Shown: piece by piece, positions 44,525-53,216 of the stretch
Numbering within the stretch: the first letter of the stretch is position 1
How the letters are laid out: every line of letters begins with the position of its first letter
Source of the DNA: Pseudooceanicola pacificus
Lineage (GTDB): Bacteria; Pseudomonadota; Alphaproteobacteria; Rhodobacterales; Rhodobacteraceae
Length of the DNA stretch: 64,000 bases
Reading direction: 5' to 3'
NCBI RefSeq assembly: GCF_009789075.1
Contig: NZ_WNXQ01000001.1
Coordinates: 62,001-126,000 of the forward strand
Made by a program: the position numbers and the translations under genes
Notes under the pieces: generated by a model
The model's input: the letters and a program-made list of their open reading frames with translations, nothing else
What the model was told of the DNA's origin: nothing
Databases searched by the model: none

Positions 44525-45544
44525 CTAACGCCAGCCCAGCCCCGGCGCGACCTGGGTCACGATGCTTTCCAGCGCATGCAGGTTGTAATCGACCCCCAGC
44601 GAGTTGGGGATCGTCAGCAGCAGGGTGTCGGCCTCGGCAATCGCCTCGTCCCCCTTGAGCTGTTCGACCAGCTTGTCGGGTTCGTCCGCATAGCTGCGCC
44701 CGAAGATCGAGCGCTGCGCCTCGATATAGCCCCGGCTGTCGCCCTCCTTGCCGCCGCGCCCGAAATAGGCGCGGTCCAGATCGTTGGTGATGGCAAAGAT
44801 CGACCGGCTGACCGACACGCGCGGGCTCCGCTTGTGCCCGGCGGCGGCCCAGGCGGCGCGATAGGCGCGGATCTGCTCGGCCTGCTGGACATGGAACGGC
44901 GCGCCGTTCTCGTCGTCCTTCAGGGTCGAGCTTTGCAGGTTCATGCCCATCTGCGCGGCCCATTCGGCGGTCTTGTTCGACCCGGCACCCCACCAGATGC
45001 GCTCCTTCAGCCCTTCGGAGAACGGCTCCAGCCGCAGACGGCCCGGGGGGTTGGGGAACATCGGGCGGGGGTTCGGCTCGGCAAAGCCCTGCCCTTCGAG
45101 CATCTGCAGAAAGACCTGGGCGTGGCGGCGGGCCATGTCGGCCTCGCTCTCGCCCTCGGCCGGGGCGTAGCCGAAATAGCGCCAGCCGTCGATCACCTGC
45201 TCGGGCGACCCGCGCGAGATGCCAAGCTGCAGCCGCCCCTGCGAGATCAGATCCGCCGCACCGGCATCCTCGGCCATGTAAAGCGGGTTCTCGTAGCGCA
45301 TGTCGATCACGCCGGTGCCGATCTCGATCCGCGAGGTGCGCGCCCCCACGGCCGCCAGCAGCGGAAAGGGCGAGGCATGCTGCCGCGCGAAGTGGTGCAC
45401 CCGGAAATAGGCGCCGTCGACGCCCAGTTCCTCGGCGCCCACGGCAATGTCGATCGCCTGCAGCAGCGCGTCGCCCGCTGTGCGCGTGGCCGAACCCTGC
45501 TGCGCCGACCAGTGGCCGAACGAGAGGAAACCGATGGATTTCAT
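44525..45544 (-). CDS. LLM class flavin-dependent oxidoreductase (luciferase-like)
   Basis: 339 residues of the bacterial luciferase-like monooxygenase fold. Motifs include GVDGAYFRVHHFARQHASPF near the N-terminus, RIEIGTGVIDMRYENPLYMA and QLGISRGSPEQVIDGW. It uses reduced flavin and O2 on an unknown substrate. AAGGAG is 7 bases before ATG 45544. A TTG at 45550 is less likely. No flavin reductase is adjacent. Confidence 0.9.
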   Translation of the reverse strand: MKSIGFLSFGHWSAQQGSATRTAGDALLQAIDIAVGAEELGVDGAYFRVHHFARQHASPFPLLAAVGARTSRIEIGTGVIDMRYENPLYMAEDAGAADLISQGRLQLGISRGSPEQVIDGWRYFGYAPAEGESEADMARRHAQVFLQMLEGQGFAEPNPRPMFPNPPGRLRLEPFSEGLKERIWWGAGSNKTAEWAAQMGMNLQSSTLKDDENGAPFHVQQAEQIRAYRAAWAAAGHKRSPRVSVSRSIFAITNDLDRAYFGRGGKEGDSRGYIEAQRSIFGRSYADEPDKLVEQLKGDEAIAEADTLLLTIPNSLGVDYNLHALESIVTQVAPGLGWR

Positions 45545-45751
45545 GATCAAGCTCCTTTCGAGCGCCGCGCGCCCTGCCTGGTATCCGATCTAGTGATCCC
45601 GCCCCCCGCCCGGCAATGCCCTGCCCTGTTGGCTCAGGCGCAGGCAGTGTGCTCCCATGCAGAGGCCGGTTGCGGGGGCTGCACCCCCGGGGTTCCGCCC
45701 CCCCCGGGGCGCCGCGCCTGCCCTCCGTAACGTCAATTCCATCGCTACGGT

Positions 45752-45766
45752 TGATATTCCATATCA
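45752..45766. promoter_or_regulatory. Inverted repeat upstream of asd
   Basis: TGATAT-TCC-ATATCA is a perfect 6-bp inverted repeat 71 bases before the asd start, in an A+T-rich patch of an otherwise very G+C-rich 292-bp gap. It is a candidate operator or part of the promoter. Confidence 0.4.
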
Positions 45767-45836
45767 GGACAACACCCTTTCAACCCAACTGCGGGTGCGG
45801 TATGGACCCGCGTCCAGATGAAAGGAGTCGTCCGAC

Positions 45837-46859
45837 ATGGGCTACAAAGTCGTCGTCGCAGGCGCCACGGGCAACGTGGGCCGCGAAATGCTGAACATCC
45901 TTGCCGAGCGGGAATTCCCCGTCGACGAGATTGCCGCGCTTGCCTCGCGCAAGTCGCTGGGCACCGAAGTCAGCTTTGGCGAGCGAACTTTGAAGACCCA
46001 GGACCTCGACACCTTCGATTTCACCGGCTGGGACATCGCCCTCTTCGCCGTCGGGTCGGGCCCGACGAAGGAGTACGCGCCCAAGGCCGCGGCGGCGGGC
46101 TGCATCGTGATCGACAACTCGTCGCTCTACCGCTACGACCCCGACGTGCCGCTGGTGGTGCCCGAGTGCAACCCCGAGGCCGTGCTGGGCTATGCCAAGA
46201 AGAACATCATCGCGAACCCCAACTGCTCGACCGCGCAGATGGTGGTGGCGCTGAAGCCGCTGCATGACCGCGCGCGCATCAAGCGGGTCGTGGTGTCGAC
46301 CTACCAGTCCGTATCCGGCGCCGGGAAGGAAGGGATCGACGAACTCTGGGATCAGACCAAGTCGATCTACAACCCGACCCAGGATTACGACCCCAAGAAG
46401 TTCACCAAGCAGATCGCCTTCAACGTCATTCCCCATATCGACGTCTTCATGGAAGACGGCTCGACCAAGGAGGAATGGAAGATGGTCGCCGAGACCAAGA
46501 AGATCGTGGACCCCAAGATCAAGGTCACAGCGACCTGCGTCCGGGTGCCTGTCTTCGTCGGCCATTCCGAGGCGATCAACATCGAATTCGAGGATTTCCT
46601 CGACGAGGACGAGGCCCGCGACATCCTGCGCGAGGCGCCCGGCTGCATGGTGATCGACAAGCGCGAAGACGGCGGCTACGTGACCCCGATCGAATGCGTG
46701 GGCGATTTCGCCACCTTCATCAGCCGCATCCGTCAGGACAGCACGATCGACAACGGTCTTAACATTTGGGTCGTGTCGGACAATCTGCGCAAGGGCGCCG
46801 CCCTGAACGCCGTGCAGATTGCGGAAACGCTTGGAAACAGAGTGTTGAAGAAGGGCTGA
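45837..46859 (+). CDS. asd: Aspartate-semialdehyde dehydrogenase
   Basis: 340 residues. It reduces aspartyl phosphate to the semialdehyde in lysine, threonine and methionine synthesis. NADP-binding start VVVAGATGNVGREMLNIL, catalytic Cys130 in NPNCSTAQMV, and substrate region STYQSVSGAGKEGIDEL are all intact. AAAGGAG precedes the ATG. It forms a single-gene unit closed by a strong terminator. Confidence 0.96.
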   Translation: MGYKVVVAGATGNVGREMLNILAEREFPVDEIAALASRKSLGTEVSFGERTLKTQDLDTFDFTGWDIALFAVGSGPTKEYAPKAAAAGCIVIDNSSLYRYDPDVPLVVPECNPEAVLGYAKKNIIANPNCSTAQMVVALKPLHDRARIKRVVVSTYQSVSGAGKEGIDELWDQTKSIYNPTQDYDPKKFTKQIAFNVIPHIDVFMEDGSTKEEWKMVAETKKIVDPKIKVTATCVRVPVFVGHSEAINIEFEDFLDEDEARDILREAPGCMVIDKREDGGYVTPIECVGDFATFISRIRQDSTIDNGLNIWVVSDNLRKGAALNAVQIAETLGNRVLKKG

Positions 46860-46883
46860 CAATCAATTTCAGCGCTGAATATC

Positions 46884-46912
46884 AGGCCGTCGCGGCGTCG
46901 CGGCGGCCTTTT
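46884..46912 (+). terminator. Rho-independent terminator of asd
   Basis: A 10-bp stem (46884-46893 with 46900-46909, one G-U pair) and a 6-base loop are followed by TTTT. It lies 25 bases after the asd stop. Confidence 0.85.
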
Positions 46913-46936
46913 GCTCTCCCTATGAGCGAAAAAACA

Positions 46937-46967
46937 TTAACACCCTGCCCCCTTTTTGCCGTATTCT
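46937..46967 (+). promoter_or_regulatory. Weak promoter candidate for the structured RNA
   Basis: TTAACA (46937-46942) and TATTCT (46962-46967) are separated by 19 bases, somewhat long for sigma-70. They stand in the only A+T-rich patch between the asd terminator and the folded segment and would start transcription near 46974. Confidence 0.3.
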
Positions 46968-46974
46968 GACTCTG

Positions 46975-47216
46975 CGCCTTGGGGGGTGAGAGCAGAATCG
47001 GTTGATCTGCAGCTCGCCACGCGCGTTAACGGTGTTGAATGCGGCCTGGCCGTGTTGGTAACGAGTAGATCGTCCGAGCCCATCTTGTCAGCGGGATGGA
47101 GTACATTTGCCGGCTCGGGCGGTCGTTACGAAAAGACAGGGCGACCGCCCGCGATCTGGTCAATCGCACATGGGAGGTCGGGAACAAGGCGCTGGCGATA
47201 GCCTGCGCCTTTTTTG
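46975..47216 (+). ncRNA. Candidate structured, possibly bistable RNA between asd and the MuiA-like gene
   Basis: Hairpin 1 (46985-47018) has two stems of 6 and 5 bp. Hairpin 2 joins 47058-47062 with 47125-47129 and 47068-47080 with 47112-47124, giving 18 pairs with a 5-base bulge. The 3' arm of hairpin 2 can instead pair perfectly over 9 bases with 47142-47150. GCGCCTT at the 5' end (46975-46981) can pair with AAGGCGC (47186-47192), which is also the 5' arm of a terminator. Two mutually exclusive pairings and an intrinsic terminator suggest a riboswitch/attenuator or a free small RNA. No known RNA family was recognised and no credible ORF with a ribosome-binding site lies in it. Confidence 0.45.
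47186..47216 (+). terminator. Rho-independent terminator at the end of the structured segment
   Basis: AAGGCGC (47186-47192) pairs with GCGCCTT (47205-47211), and GGC/GCC continue the stem inside a T-T mismatch around a GATA loop. Six T residues end the element (47211-47216). It is about 200 bases before the next start codon, so it terminates an upstream transcript other than asd. Confidence 0.88.
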
Positions 47217-47411
47217 TTGCCCCATGCTCCTGTCGCCCGGCGCGTGGTCCGGCGGTCCGCCCCCGGTGCCGAACGCGGGCGCCGACACGATCCGCCTGAC
47301 GCAACGTCCGACCGGCTCCGATCCGCCGCCCGGCCCGCATGAACGGCTTTGTCACTTGCCCGTTCCGGCCCCCTGCGCCCATCTTCGCCGGGAATTGAAG
47401 GAGATCCGTCC

Positions 47412-49046
47412 ATGCGCACCCTCGTGCTGCTTTCCCTTGCCCTGCCGCCCGCCCTGCTGGCCCTGCCCGCACTGGCCGAGGACATCCCCGTGGCCAGCCG
47501 CGTCAGCGCCGCCACCGTCTTTCCCCAGGGCGCGGCCCTGACCCGCACCGCCAGCTTCAGCGCGCCCGCCGGGCAGCACCAGCTGATCCTGACCGACATG
47601 CCGCTGGTCGACAGCGGGTTGCGGATCGAGGTGTCGGGCGCCGTGATGGGCGCGGTCACCGTGCGCCAGAACTTCGTCCCGCCCCGCAACGATCAGGACA
47701 GCGCCGCCATCGAGGCCGCCCGCGACCGGGTCGAGGCCGCGCGTCAGGCGCTGCAATCGGGCCGCGACGCCGTGCAGACCCTCAAGCTGGAGGCCGAGGC
47801 CGCCCGCGCCCGCATCGAATTCCTGTCGAAACTGGGCGACGGCAAGGCCCTGGCCGAGGCCACCCCCGAACAGCTGCGCGCGCTGTCGCGCATGGTGGGC
47901 GAGGAAACGCTCGACGCGCAGCGCGCCGCCCAGCAGGCCCAGATCCGCGCGCGTGAGGCCGAAGAGGCGCTGAAGGACCGGATCGAGGCGCTGGCCGATG
48001 CGCAAAAGGCGCTGGCCGCGCTGGACCTCGACCGGGGGCCGCGCAGCTACATGGCGGTCGACATCAGCGCGGACTCGCCGGTCGATGGCGAGGTGGTGAT
48101 CCGCTACATCACGCCCGACGCCTGGTGGCAGCCGGTCTACGACTTCCACCTGGATCGCAAGCCGGTGGCCAAGATGACCGTGGGCCGGGGCGCCTATGTC
48201 GGCCAGTCGACCGGCGAAAGCTGGGACGACATCGCGCTGACCCTGTCGACCGTGCGTCCCTCGGGCCAGACCATGCCGGGCGAGCTGTATCCCTGGCTGC
48301 GGCGGATCCTCGACAAGGACCAGCCCGTGCCAACCCCGCGCATGGCCCAGAAGTTCGGCGCCGCCGACGCGGCCGCCCCGGTGATGGAGGCCCCGGTGAT
48401 GATGGAGGAGGCGCAGGCCAGTTTCGATGGGCTGAGCGTGACCTACACCTACGGACCCGCCGTGGATATCGCCACCGATGCCGACGATCTGCGCATCACG
48501 CTTGGCACCCTGGAGGTGACGCCCGAGGTCACGGCCCTGGCCGTGCCGCTGCGCGACCAGACCGCCTATCTGATGGCCGGTTTCGACAATGAGAGCGGAG
48601 AGCTGCTGGCCCCGACGGCGCAGTCGGAATTCTACCTCGACGGCACCTATGTCGGCACCCGTCCGACCGAGCTGATCGCCGAGGGCGACCATGTCGACCT
48701 GAGCTTTGGCCCGATCGAGGGGATCCGCCTGAAACGGGTGGTCAAGGACCGCAACGAGGGCGACCGGGGCGTCATCACCCGCGAGAACCGGCTGGACGAG
48801 CGGGTCGAGATCGAAATCCGCAACCTGACCGGCGAGGCCTGGGACCTGCGCCTGCTGGACCAGGTGCCCTATTCCGAACAGGAGGATCTGGAAATCGACT
48901 GGACCGCCAGCCCGCAGCCGACAGAGACCGACGTGGATGGCGACCGGGGCGTGCTGGCCTGGACCTTCCCGCTGGCCGCCGGTGCGACGCAGACCGTCAC
49001 GCTGGACCACCGGATCACCTGGCCGACGGACAAGATCCTGCGCTGA
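47412..49046 (+). CDS. DUF4139 (mucoidy inhibitor MuiA-like) exported protein
   Basis: 544 residues with a Sec signal peptide (residues 1-22, LLALPALAEDIPV). An N-terminal DUF4140 part (VSAATVFPQGAALTRTASF) is followed by a coiled-coil region rich in Ala/Glu/Arg (about 95-215), then a DUF4139 beta-rich domain (ADSPVDGEVVIRYITPDAWW, RENRLDERVEIEIRNLTGEA). MuiA homologs affect mucoidy, but the mechanism is not known. AAGGAG precedes ATG 47412. It may be controlled by the structured RNA upstream. Confidence 0.85.
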   Translation: MRTLVLLSLALPPALLALPALAEDIPVASRVSAATVFPQGAALTRTASFSAPAGQHQLILTDMPLVDSGLRIEVSGAVMGAVTVRQNFVPPRNDQDSAAIEAARDRVEAARQALQSGRDAVQTLKLEAEAARARIEFLSKLGDGKALAEATPEQLRALSRMVGEETLDAQRAAQQAQIRAREAEEALKDRIEALADAQKALAALDLDRGPRSYMAVDISADSPVDGEVVIRYITPDAWWQPVYDFHLDRKPVAKMTVGRGAYVGQSTGESWDDIALTLSTVRPSGQTMPGELYPWLRRILDKDQPVPTPRMAQKFGAADAAAPVMEAPVMMEEAQASFDGLSVTYTYGPAVDIATDADDLRITLGTLEVTPEVTALAVPLRDQTAYLMAGFDNESGELLAPTAQSEFYLDGTYVGTRPTELIAEGDHVDLSFGPIEGIRLKRVVKDRNEGDRGVITRENRLDERVEIEIRNLTGEAWDLRLLDQVPYSEQEDLEIDWTASPQPTETDVDGDRGVLAWTFPLAAGATQTVTLDHRITWPTDKILR

Positions 49047-49058
49047 GGCGCCGATATC

Positions 49059-49090
49059 AAAAGGGCCCGGGCGCACTGCGCTCCGGGCCC
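49059..49090 (-). terminator. Terminator of the carbonic anhydrase gene
   Basis: GGGCCCGG (49063-49070) pairs with CCGGGCCC (49083-49090), with inner GCGC/GCGC pairing. On the minus strand TTTT follows (49062-49059). It sits between the convergent DUF4139 and carbonic anhydrase genes. Confidence 0.8.
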
Positions 49091-49118
49091 GAAAGTCCGT
49101 CCTGGGGTCGGCCCGGCG

Positions 49119-49769
49119 TCAGACCGGGCGGAACACCTTGTCCTCGGGAATGTATTCCGACACGCCGCCCTCGCCGATATCGTTCCACAGGCCATGCAGG
49201 GTCAGCTTGCCCTCCTCCACCGCCTGCTTGACGAAGGGAAAGGTCATCAGGTTGTCGAGCGAGACCAGAACCGCCTCTTTCTCCAGCGCCTTGCGGCGGT
49301 CTTCCAGATCCTCGATGTCCTGCACCCGCTCGTAGCCGGGGCGCAGGATGTCCATCCAGCGGCCGACAAAGCTGGATTTCTGCTCCAGTTCGGGGGCATG
49401 GCCGGAACACATGTCAAGGCAGCCCTTGACCCCGCCGCAGTTGGAATGGCCGACGACCAGGATATGCGCGACCTTCAGCGCGGTGACGGCATATTCCACC
49501 GCCGCCGAGGTGCCGTGCTGGTTGCCATCGGGCTCGTAGGGCGGGACGAGGTTGGCGATGTTGCGGTGGATGAAGAATTCGCCCTGATCCGCCCCGAAAA
49601 TCGCGGTCACGTGGACGCGGCTGTCGCAGCACGAGATGATCATCGCCCGGGGGTGCTGGCCTTCGTCGGCCAGGTGTCGGTACCACGCGCGGTTTTCGGC
49701 GAAAGAGGTGGCTTTCCACCCCCGGTAGCGCTTGACCAGGTAAGCCGGGAGGGGGCTGACATGTTTCAT
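49119..49769 (-). CDS. Beta-carbonic anhydrase
   Basis: 216 residues. It interconverts CO2 and bicarbonate in the cytoplasm. Zinc ligands are Cys47, His108 and Cys111, in ISCCDSRVH and VVGHSNCGG, with the Asp49/Arg51 dyad in place. The frame is open to 49871, but MKHVSPLPAYLVKRY with GAGGGA upstream is the natural start. It is a single gene. Confidence 0.94.
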   Translation of the reverse strand: MKHVSPLPAYLVKRYRGWKATSFAENRAWYRHLADEGQHPRAMIISCCDSRVHVTAIFGADQGEFFIHRNIANLVPPYEPDGNQHGTSAAVEYAVTALKVAHILVVGHSNCGGVKGCLDMCSGHAPELEQKSSFVGRWMDILRPGYERVQDIEDLEDRRKALEKEAVLVSLDNLMTFPFVKQAVEEGKLTLHGLWNDIGEGGVSEYIPEDKVFRPV

Positions 49770-49942
49770 CTTCGGTCCCTCGATCGTTGAACTGGCCGAC
49801 ATATAGCGGCCGATTTGGCCAGATGGAACGCATTCGCGAAAAATCCACAGAAGATGGAACCGTACGCTCAATGATTTGGGAAGAAATCGGGCGCATTTTG
49901 CCCCGGCCGTGGGGGCGGTGAAACGGGAAAGAAGGGGGTGCT

Positions 49943-50326
49943 ATGGCGGAGGATGTGCTTGTCCTGACGCAGGACGAGACGGTCAGGCTGGACCCGGACC
50001 GGCTGGAACAGCTCTATCTCCGGCTGGGCGATGCCGGCGCCGACGACGTGGTCTGCCGCGCGATCGAGGAACTGGCGGTGCGCCTGTCGCATACGGAGCG
50101 GCTGTTCCGGCAGGGCAAGGCGGCCGAGATGCGCAAATCGGCGCGCTCGCTGGTGGCGATCTCGGACCAGATCGGGATGCGGACGCTGGCGCGGGTGGCG
50201 GGCGACGTGACCCGCTGCATCGACGCGGGCGACGGCGTGGCGCTGGCGGCGGTGCTGTCACGGCTGATCCGCATCGGGGAACGGTCGCTGACGGCCATAT
50301 GGGATACGCAGGGGCTGCGGGTCTAG
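49943..50326 (+). CDS. Hpt-like helical protein lacking the phosphoacceptor histidine
   Basis: 127 residues, mostly helical, no signal peptide. The segment SARSLVAISDQIGMRTLARV (66-85), followed by a helix ending IDAGD, aligns with the Hpt core AHxLKGxxxxxGxxxL. Arg68 stands where Hpt proteins have the phosphorylated His. Codon CGC differs by one base from CAC. Helices before (RLDPDRLEQLYLRLGDAGAD) and after fit a four-helix bundle. It probably cannot carry phosphate and may act as a binding or scaffolding protein. The family assignment is my alignment by eye. Confidence 0.6.
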   Translation: MAEDVLVLTQDETVRLDPDRLEQLYLRLGDAGADDVVCRAIEELAVRLSHTERLFRQGKAAEMRKSARSLVAISDQIGMRTLARVAGDVTRCIDAGDGVALAAVLSRLIRIGERSLTAIWDTQGLRV

Positions 50327-50505
50327 GGCCCGGGCCGGGGCGGTTTCAGTCGCGCCAGCGGGGCTGCCCGGACGACCCGGCGCGGGGGCTGCCGCCCGCC
50401 AGCCACCTGCCGTTTTGCCACGGTGTCCCGCCGCTGCGTCGCAAAGCGCTTGCAGGCGCCGCCCCCCGGGCTAGGCTCTGGCGAAACGCCATTCCCGAGG
50501 TACCG

Positions 50506-51885
50506 ATGCCCCTGACCTTTGCCCCCGCCGACAGCGACGCCCTGCCGTTGACCCTGATCGCCTCCGACGACCTGACCGGGTGGCTGGAGGGCCAGCCGCC
50601 GCAGATCCGCGCCTGGGTCGAGGGGGCGGGCTTCACCGCCGCGCTCGGCAAGGTGCTCCTGCTGCCGGGCGCCGACGGCGCACCGGCCGGCGCGCTGGCA
50701 GGCTACGGCACCGCCGCGCAACGCAAGCGGGGCCGGTTCCACCTGGCCGCCGCCGCCGCTGCCCTGCCCGGCGGGACATGGGCCCTGCAGGCCGAGCTGC
50801 CCACCGACACCCTGGCCGAGGAATGCCTGGGCTGGCTGCTGGCGGGCTATGCCTTTGGCCGCTACCACAGCCGCGCCGGGGCCAGTGCCCGCCTTGTCGC
50901 GCCGCAGGGCGTCGACGCCGCCCGGATCGAGACGCTGGCCGCCAGCGAGGCGCTGGTGCGCGACCTGGTGAACACCCCGACCTCGGACCTCGGCCCCCAG
51001 GAACTGGAGCAGGCCTGCGCCGAGCTGGCCGCGACCTACGGCGCCTCGATCGAGGTGACACGCGGCGCGGACCTGCTGGACCGGAATTTCCCCATGATCC
51101 ACGCGGTCGGGCGCGCCTCGGACCAGGCGCCCCGGCTGATCGACATGCGATGGGGCAGCAGCGGCCCGGCCCTGACGCTGGTGGGCAAGGGCGTCTGCTT
51201 CGACACTGGCGGGCTGGATATCAAGCCAAGCGCGTCGATGGGCCTGATGAAGAAAGACATGGGCGGCGCGGCCAATGTGCTGGGGCTGGCCCGCGCCATC
51301 ATGGCGCTGAACCTGGATCTGCGCCTGCGGGTGCTGATCCCGGCGGTCGAAAACTCCATCGCCGGCAATGCCTTCCGCCCCGGCGACATCCTGACCTCGC
51401 GCAAGGGGCTGACGGTCGAGATCAACAACACCGATGCCGAGGGGCGGCTGGTGCTGGCCGACGCGCTGGCCTATGGCGCCGAAGAGTCGCCCGACCTGAT
51501 GATCTCGATGGCGACGCTGACCGGCGCGGCGCGGGTGGCCGTGGGACCGGATATCGCGCCCTTCTACAGCGATGACGATGCCTTTGCCGCCGCGCTCTCG
51601 GCCTCGTCCGCCAAGGTGGCCGACCCGGTCTGGCGGATGCCGTTCTGGGAGCCTTATGAGCCGATGATCGAACCGGGCATCGCTGATCTGGACAACGCGC
51701 CCAAGGGCGGGTTCGCGGGTTCGATCACGGCCGCCCTGTTCCTGCGCCGGTTCGCGGGCGGGGTCAACTATGCCCATTTCGATATCTACGCCTGGCAACC
51801 CTCCTCTGCACCGGCCCGGCCCGCTGGCGGCGTGGGTCAGGGCTATCGCGCCATCCTCGACGCCCTGCCGCAGGTGCTGAAGTGA
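50506..51885 (+). CDS. M17 leucyl aminopeptidase family protein
   Basis: 459 residues. The catalytic half is typical: VGKGVCFDTGGLDIKPSASM, MKKDMGGAANVLG, and the signature NTDAEGRL with metal-binding Asp/Glu. The N-terminal half is divergent, as in the alphaproteobacterial short PepA group. It removes N-terminal residues from peptides in the cytoplasm. The open frame upstream overlaps the Hpt-like gene and is not part of it. Its stop overlaps the NlpC/P60 start. Confidence 0.92.
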   Translation: MPLTFAPADSDALPLTLIASDDLTGWLEGQPPQIRAWVEGAGFTAALGKVLLLPGADGAPAGALAGYGTAAQRKRGRFHLAAAAAALPGGTWALQAELPTDTLAEECLGWLLAGYAFGRYHSRAGASARLVAPQGVDAARIETLAASEALVRDLVNTPTSDLGPQELEQACAELAATYGASIEVTRGADLLDRNFPMIHAVGRASDQAPRLIDMRWGSSGPALTLVGKGVCFDTGGLDIKPSASMGLMKKDMGGAANVLGLARAIMALNLDLRLRVLIPAVENSIAGNAFRPGDILTSRKGLTVEINNTDAEGRLVLADALAYGAEESPDLMISMATLTGAARVAVGPDIAPFYSDDDAFAAALSASSAKVADPVWRMPFWEPYEPMIEPGIADLDNAPKGGFAGSITAALFLRRFAGGVNYAHFDIYAWQPSSAPARPAGGVGQGYRAILDALPQVLK

Positions 51886-52718
51886 CGACCCCGGACCGCC
51901 GCCGCTGGCCCTGCAACGGCCGTGCCGCCGCCGCACGGCTGAGGGGGCAGGCCGAGGCCGAGCGTTTCGTCGTCCCCGAACCGCGCAGCCTGGCCGTGGC
52001 CCTGGCCGACCTGCGCAATGCCCCCGACGGGCGGCGCGAGCGGCAGGTGGTGCATGGCGACCCGCTGGACGTGATCGAGGACCGCGACGGCTGGGCCTTT
52101 GTCGAGTCCCGCAAGGACGGCTATACCGGCTATCTCCCCTCCGCCGCGCTTGGCCCCGCCACCCGGCCCACCCATCGGGTGACGGCCGCCGCCTCGCATG
52201 TCTATGCGGCGGCAGACATCAAATCGCCCGACCTGATGCCCCTGACCCTTGGCGCCACCGTCGAAGTGCTGGAAACCGGCCCGAAATTCGCCCGTATCGC
52301 GGCAGGTTACCTGCCCGCCACGCATCTGGGCCCGCTGGGGCAGACCGGCTCCGACCCGGTCGCCGTGGCCGAGCGGCTGATCGGCACGCCCTACCTCTGG
52401 GGCGGCAACAGCCACGCGGGGATCGACTGTTCCGGCCTGGTGCAGGCGGCCTGCCTGTCCTGCGGCATCCCCTGCCCCGGCGACAGCGACATGCAGGAAC
52501 GCGAGCTGGGCACCGCCCTGCCTGCCGATGCCGCGTTGCGGCGCGGGGACCTGATCTTCTGGAAGGGGCACGTGGCCTGGGTCGCCGACGAGACGCGCAT
52601 CCTGCACGCCAATGCCTTTCACATGGCCGTGGCTTACGAGGATCGAGAGGCTGCAATCGCACGGATCGCACTGCAGGGCGATGGCCCCGTGACGGCGCGC
52701 AAACGTCTGCCGGGCTGA
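51882..52718 (+). CDS. NlpC/P60 family cell-wall peptidase with SH3-like domains
   Basis: 278 residues. Two SH3-like segments (about 37-95 and 98-155) precede the NlpC/P60 domain. Catalytic Cys183 in GIDCSGLVQ, His230 in WKGHVAWVAD and a third polar residue, probably His242. It likely cuts muropeptide bonds (gamma-D-Glu-meso-Dap type). No signal peptide is seen, so it may recycle muropeptides in the cytoplasm with the aminopeptidase it is coupled to. The start is GTG, overlapping the upstream TGA. Confidence 0.88.
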   Translation: MTTPDRRRWPCNGRAAAARLRGQAEAERFVVPEPRSLAVALADLRNAPDGRRERQVVHGDPLDVIEDRDGWAFVESRKDGYTGYLPSAALGPATRPTHRVTAAASHVYAAADIKSPDLMPLTLGATVEVLETGPKFARIAAGYLPATHLGPLGQTGSDPVAVAERLIGTPYLWGGNSHAGIDCSGLVQAACLSCGIPCPGDSDMQERELGTALPADAALRRGDLIFWKGHVAWVADETRILHANAFHMAVAYEDREAAIARIALQGDGPVTARKRLPG

Positions 52719-52720
52719 CG

Positions 52721-53062
52721 CTATTCGACCACGCGGATCAGCTTGCGGTCCAGGTCGCGCAGCACCGTTTTCAGGTCGTGCCCGCGTTTCAGGATCTGCC
52801 CGTCCATGCCGATCAGCACATACATCCCCTGCCGGTTGCGCAGTTTCGGGTGTTTTTCGACGCGGTAGAGCGGGTTTTCGGCCGTGCGGCGAAAGATCGA
52901 GAACACGGCCCGGTCGCTGAGGCAGGAGATCCCGTAATCCCGCCATTCCCCCGCGGCCACCATCCTGCCGTAGAGCGACAGGATCACGCTCAGTTCCGTG
53001 CGGTGGAACGCCACCTGGCTGGCCCGGGACTCCGCCGCTGCGGGATTGGACGAGATGTTCAT
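52721..53062 (-). CDS. DUF2794 family protein
   Basis: 113 residues. It matches the alphaproteobacterial DUF2794 family: VAFHRTELSVILSLYGRMVA, EWRDYGISCLSDRAVFSIFR and AENPLYRVEKHPKLRNRQGM. The function of the family is unknown. The open frame continues to 53617, but the family start is ATG 53062 with AAGG upstream. It is convergent with the NlpC/P60 gene, leaving 2 bases between stops. Confidence 0.88.
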   Translation of the reverse strand: MNISSNPAAAESRASQVAFHRTELSVILSLYGRMVAAGEWRDYGISCLSDRAVFSIFRRTAENPLYRVEKHPKLRNRQGMYVLIGMDGQILKRGHDLKTVLRDLDRKLIRVVE

Positions 53063-53216
53063 GACGGAAACCTTGCGCCGATCCGGACCGAAATCAAGGG
53101 GAATGCTCGTGCAGCATGCTTCTGCTATGTGGAAAGACCTTCCGCGTGCTTGACCCCAGGGTGCAATTTGCGCAGGTTGCCCGGCGAAACGGCATACCAT
53201 CGAAAGGGAGGAAGAC

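Noticed and set aside
47096-47299. A 67-codon frame starting MEYICRLGRS inside the structured RNA segment
   Set aside because: No good ribosome-binding site, it runs through the terminator hairpin, and its second half is Arg/Pro-rich shadow-like sequence. RNA structure explains the segment better.
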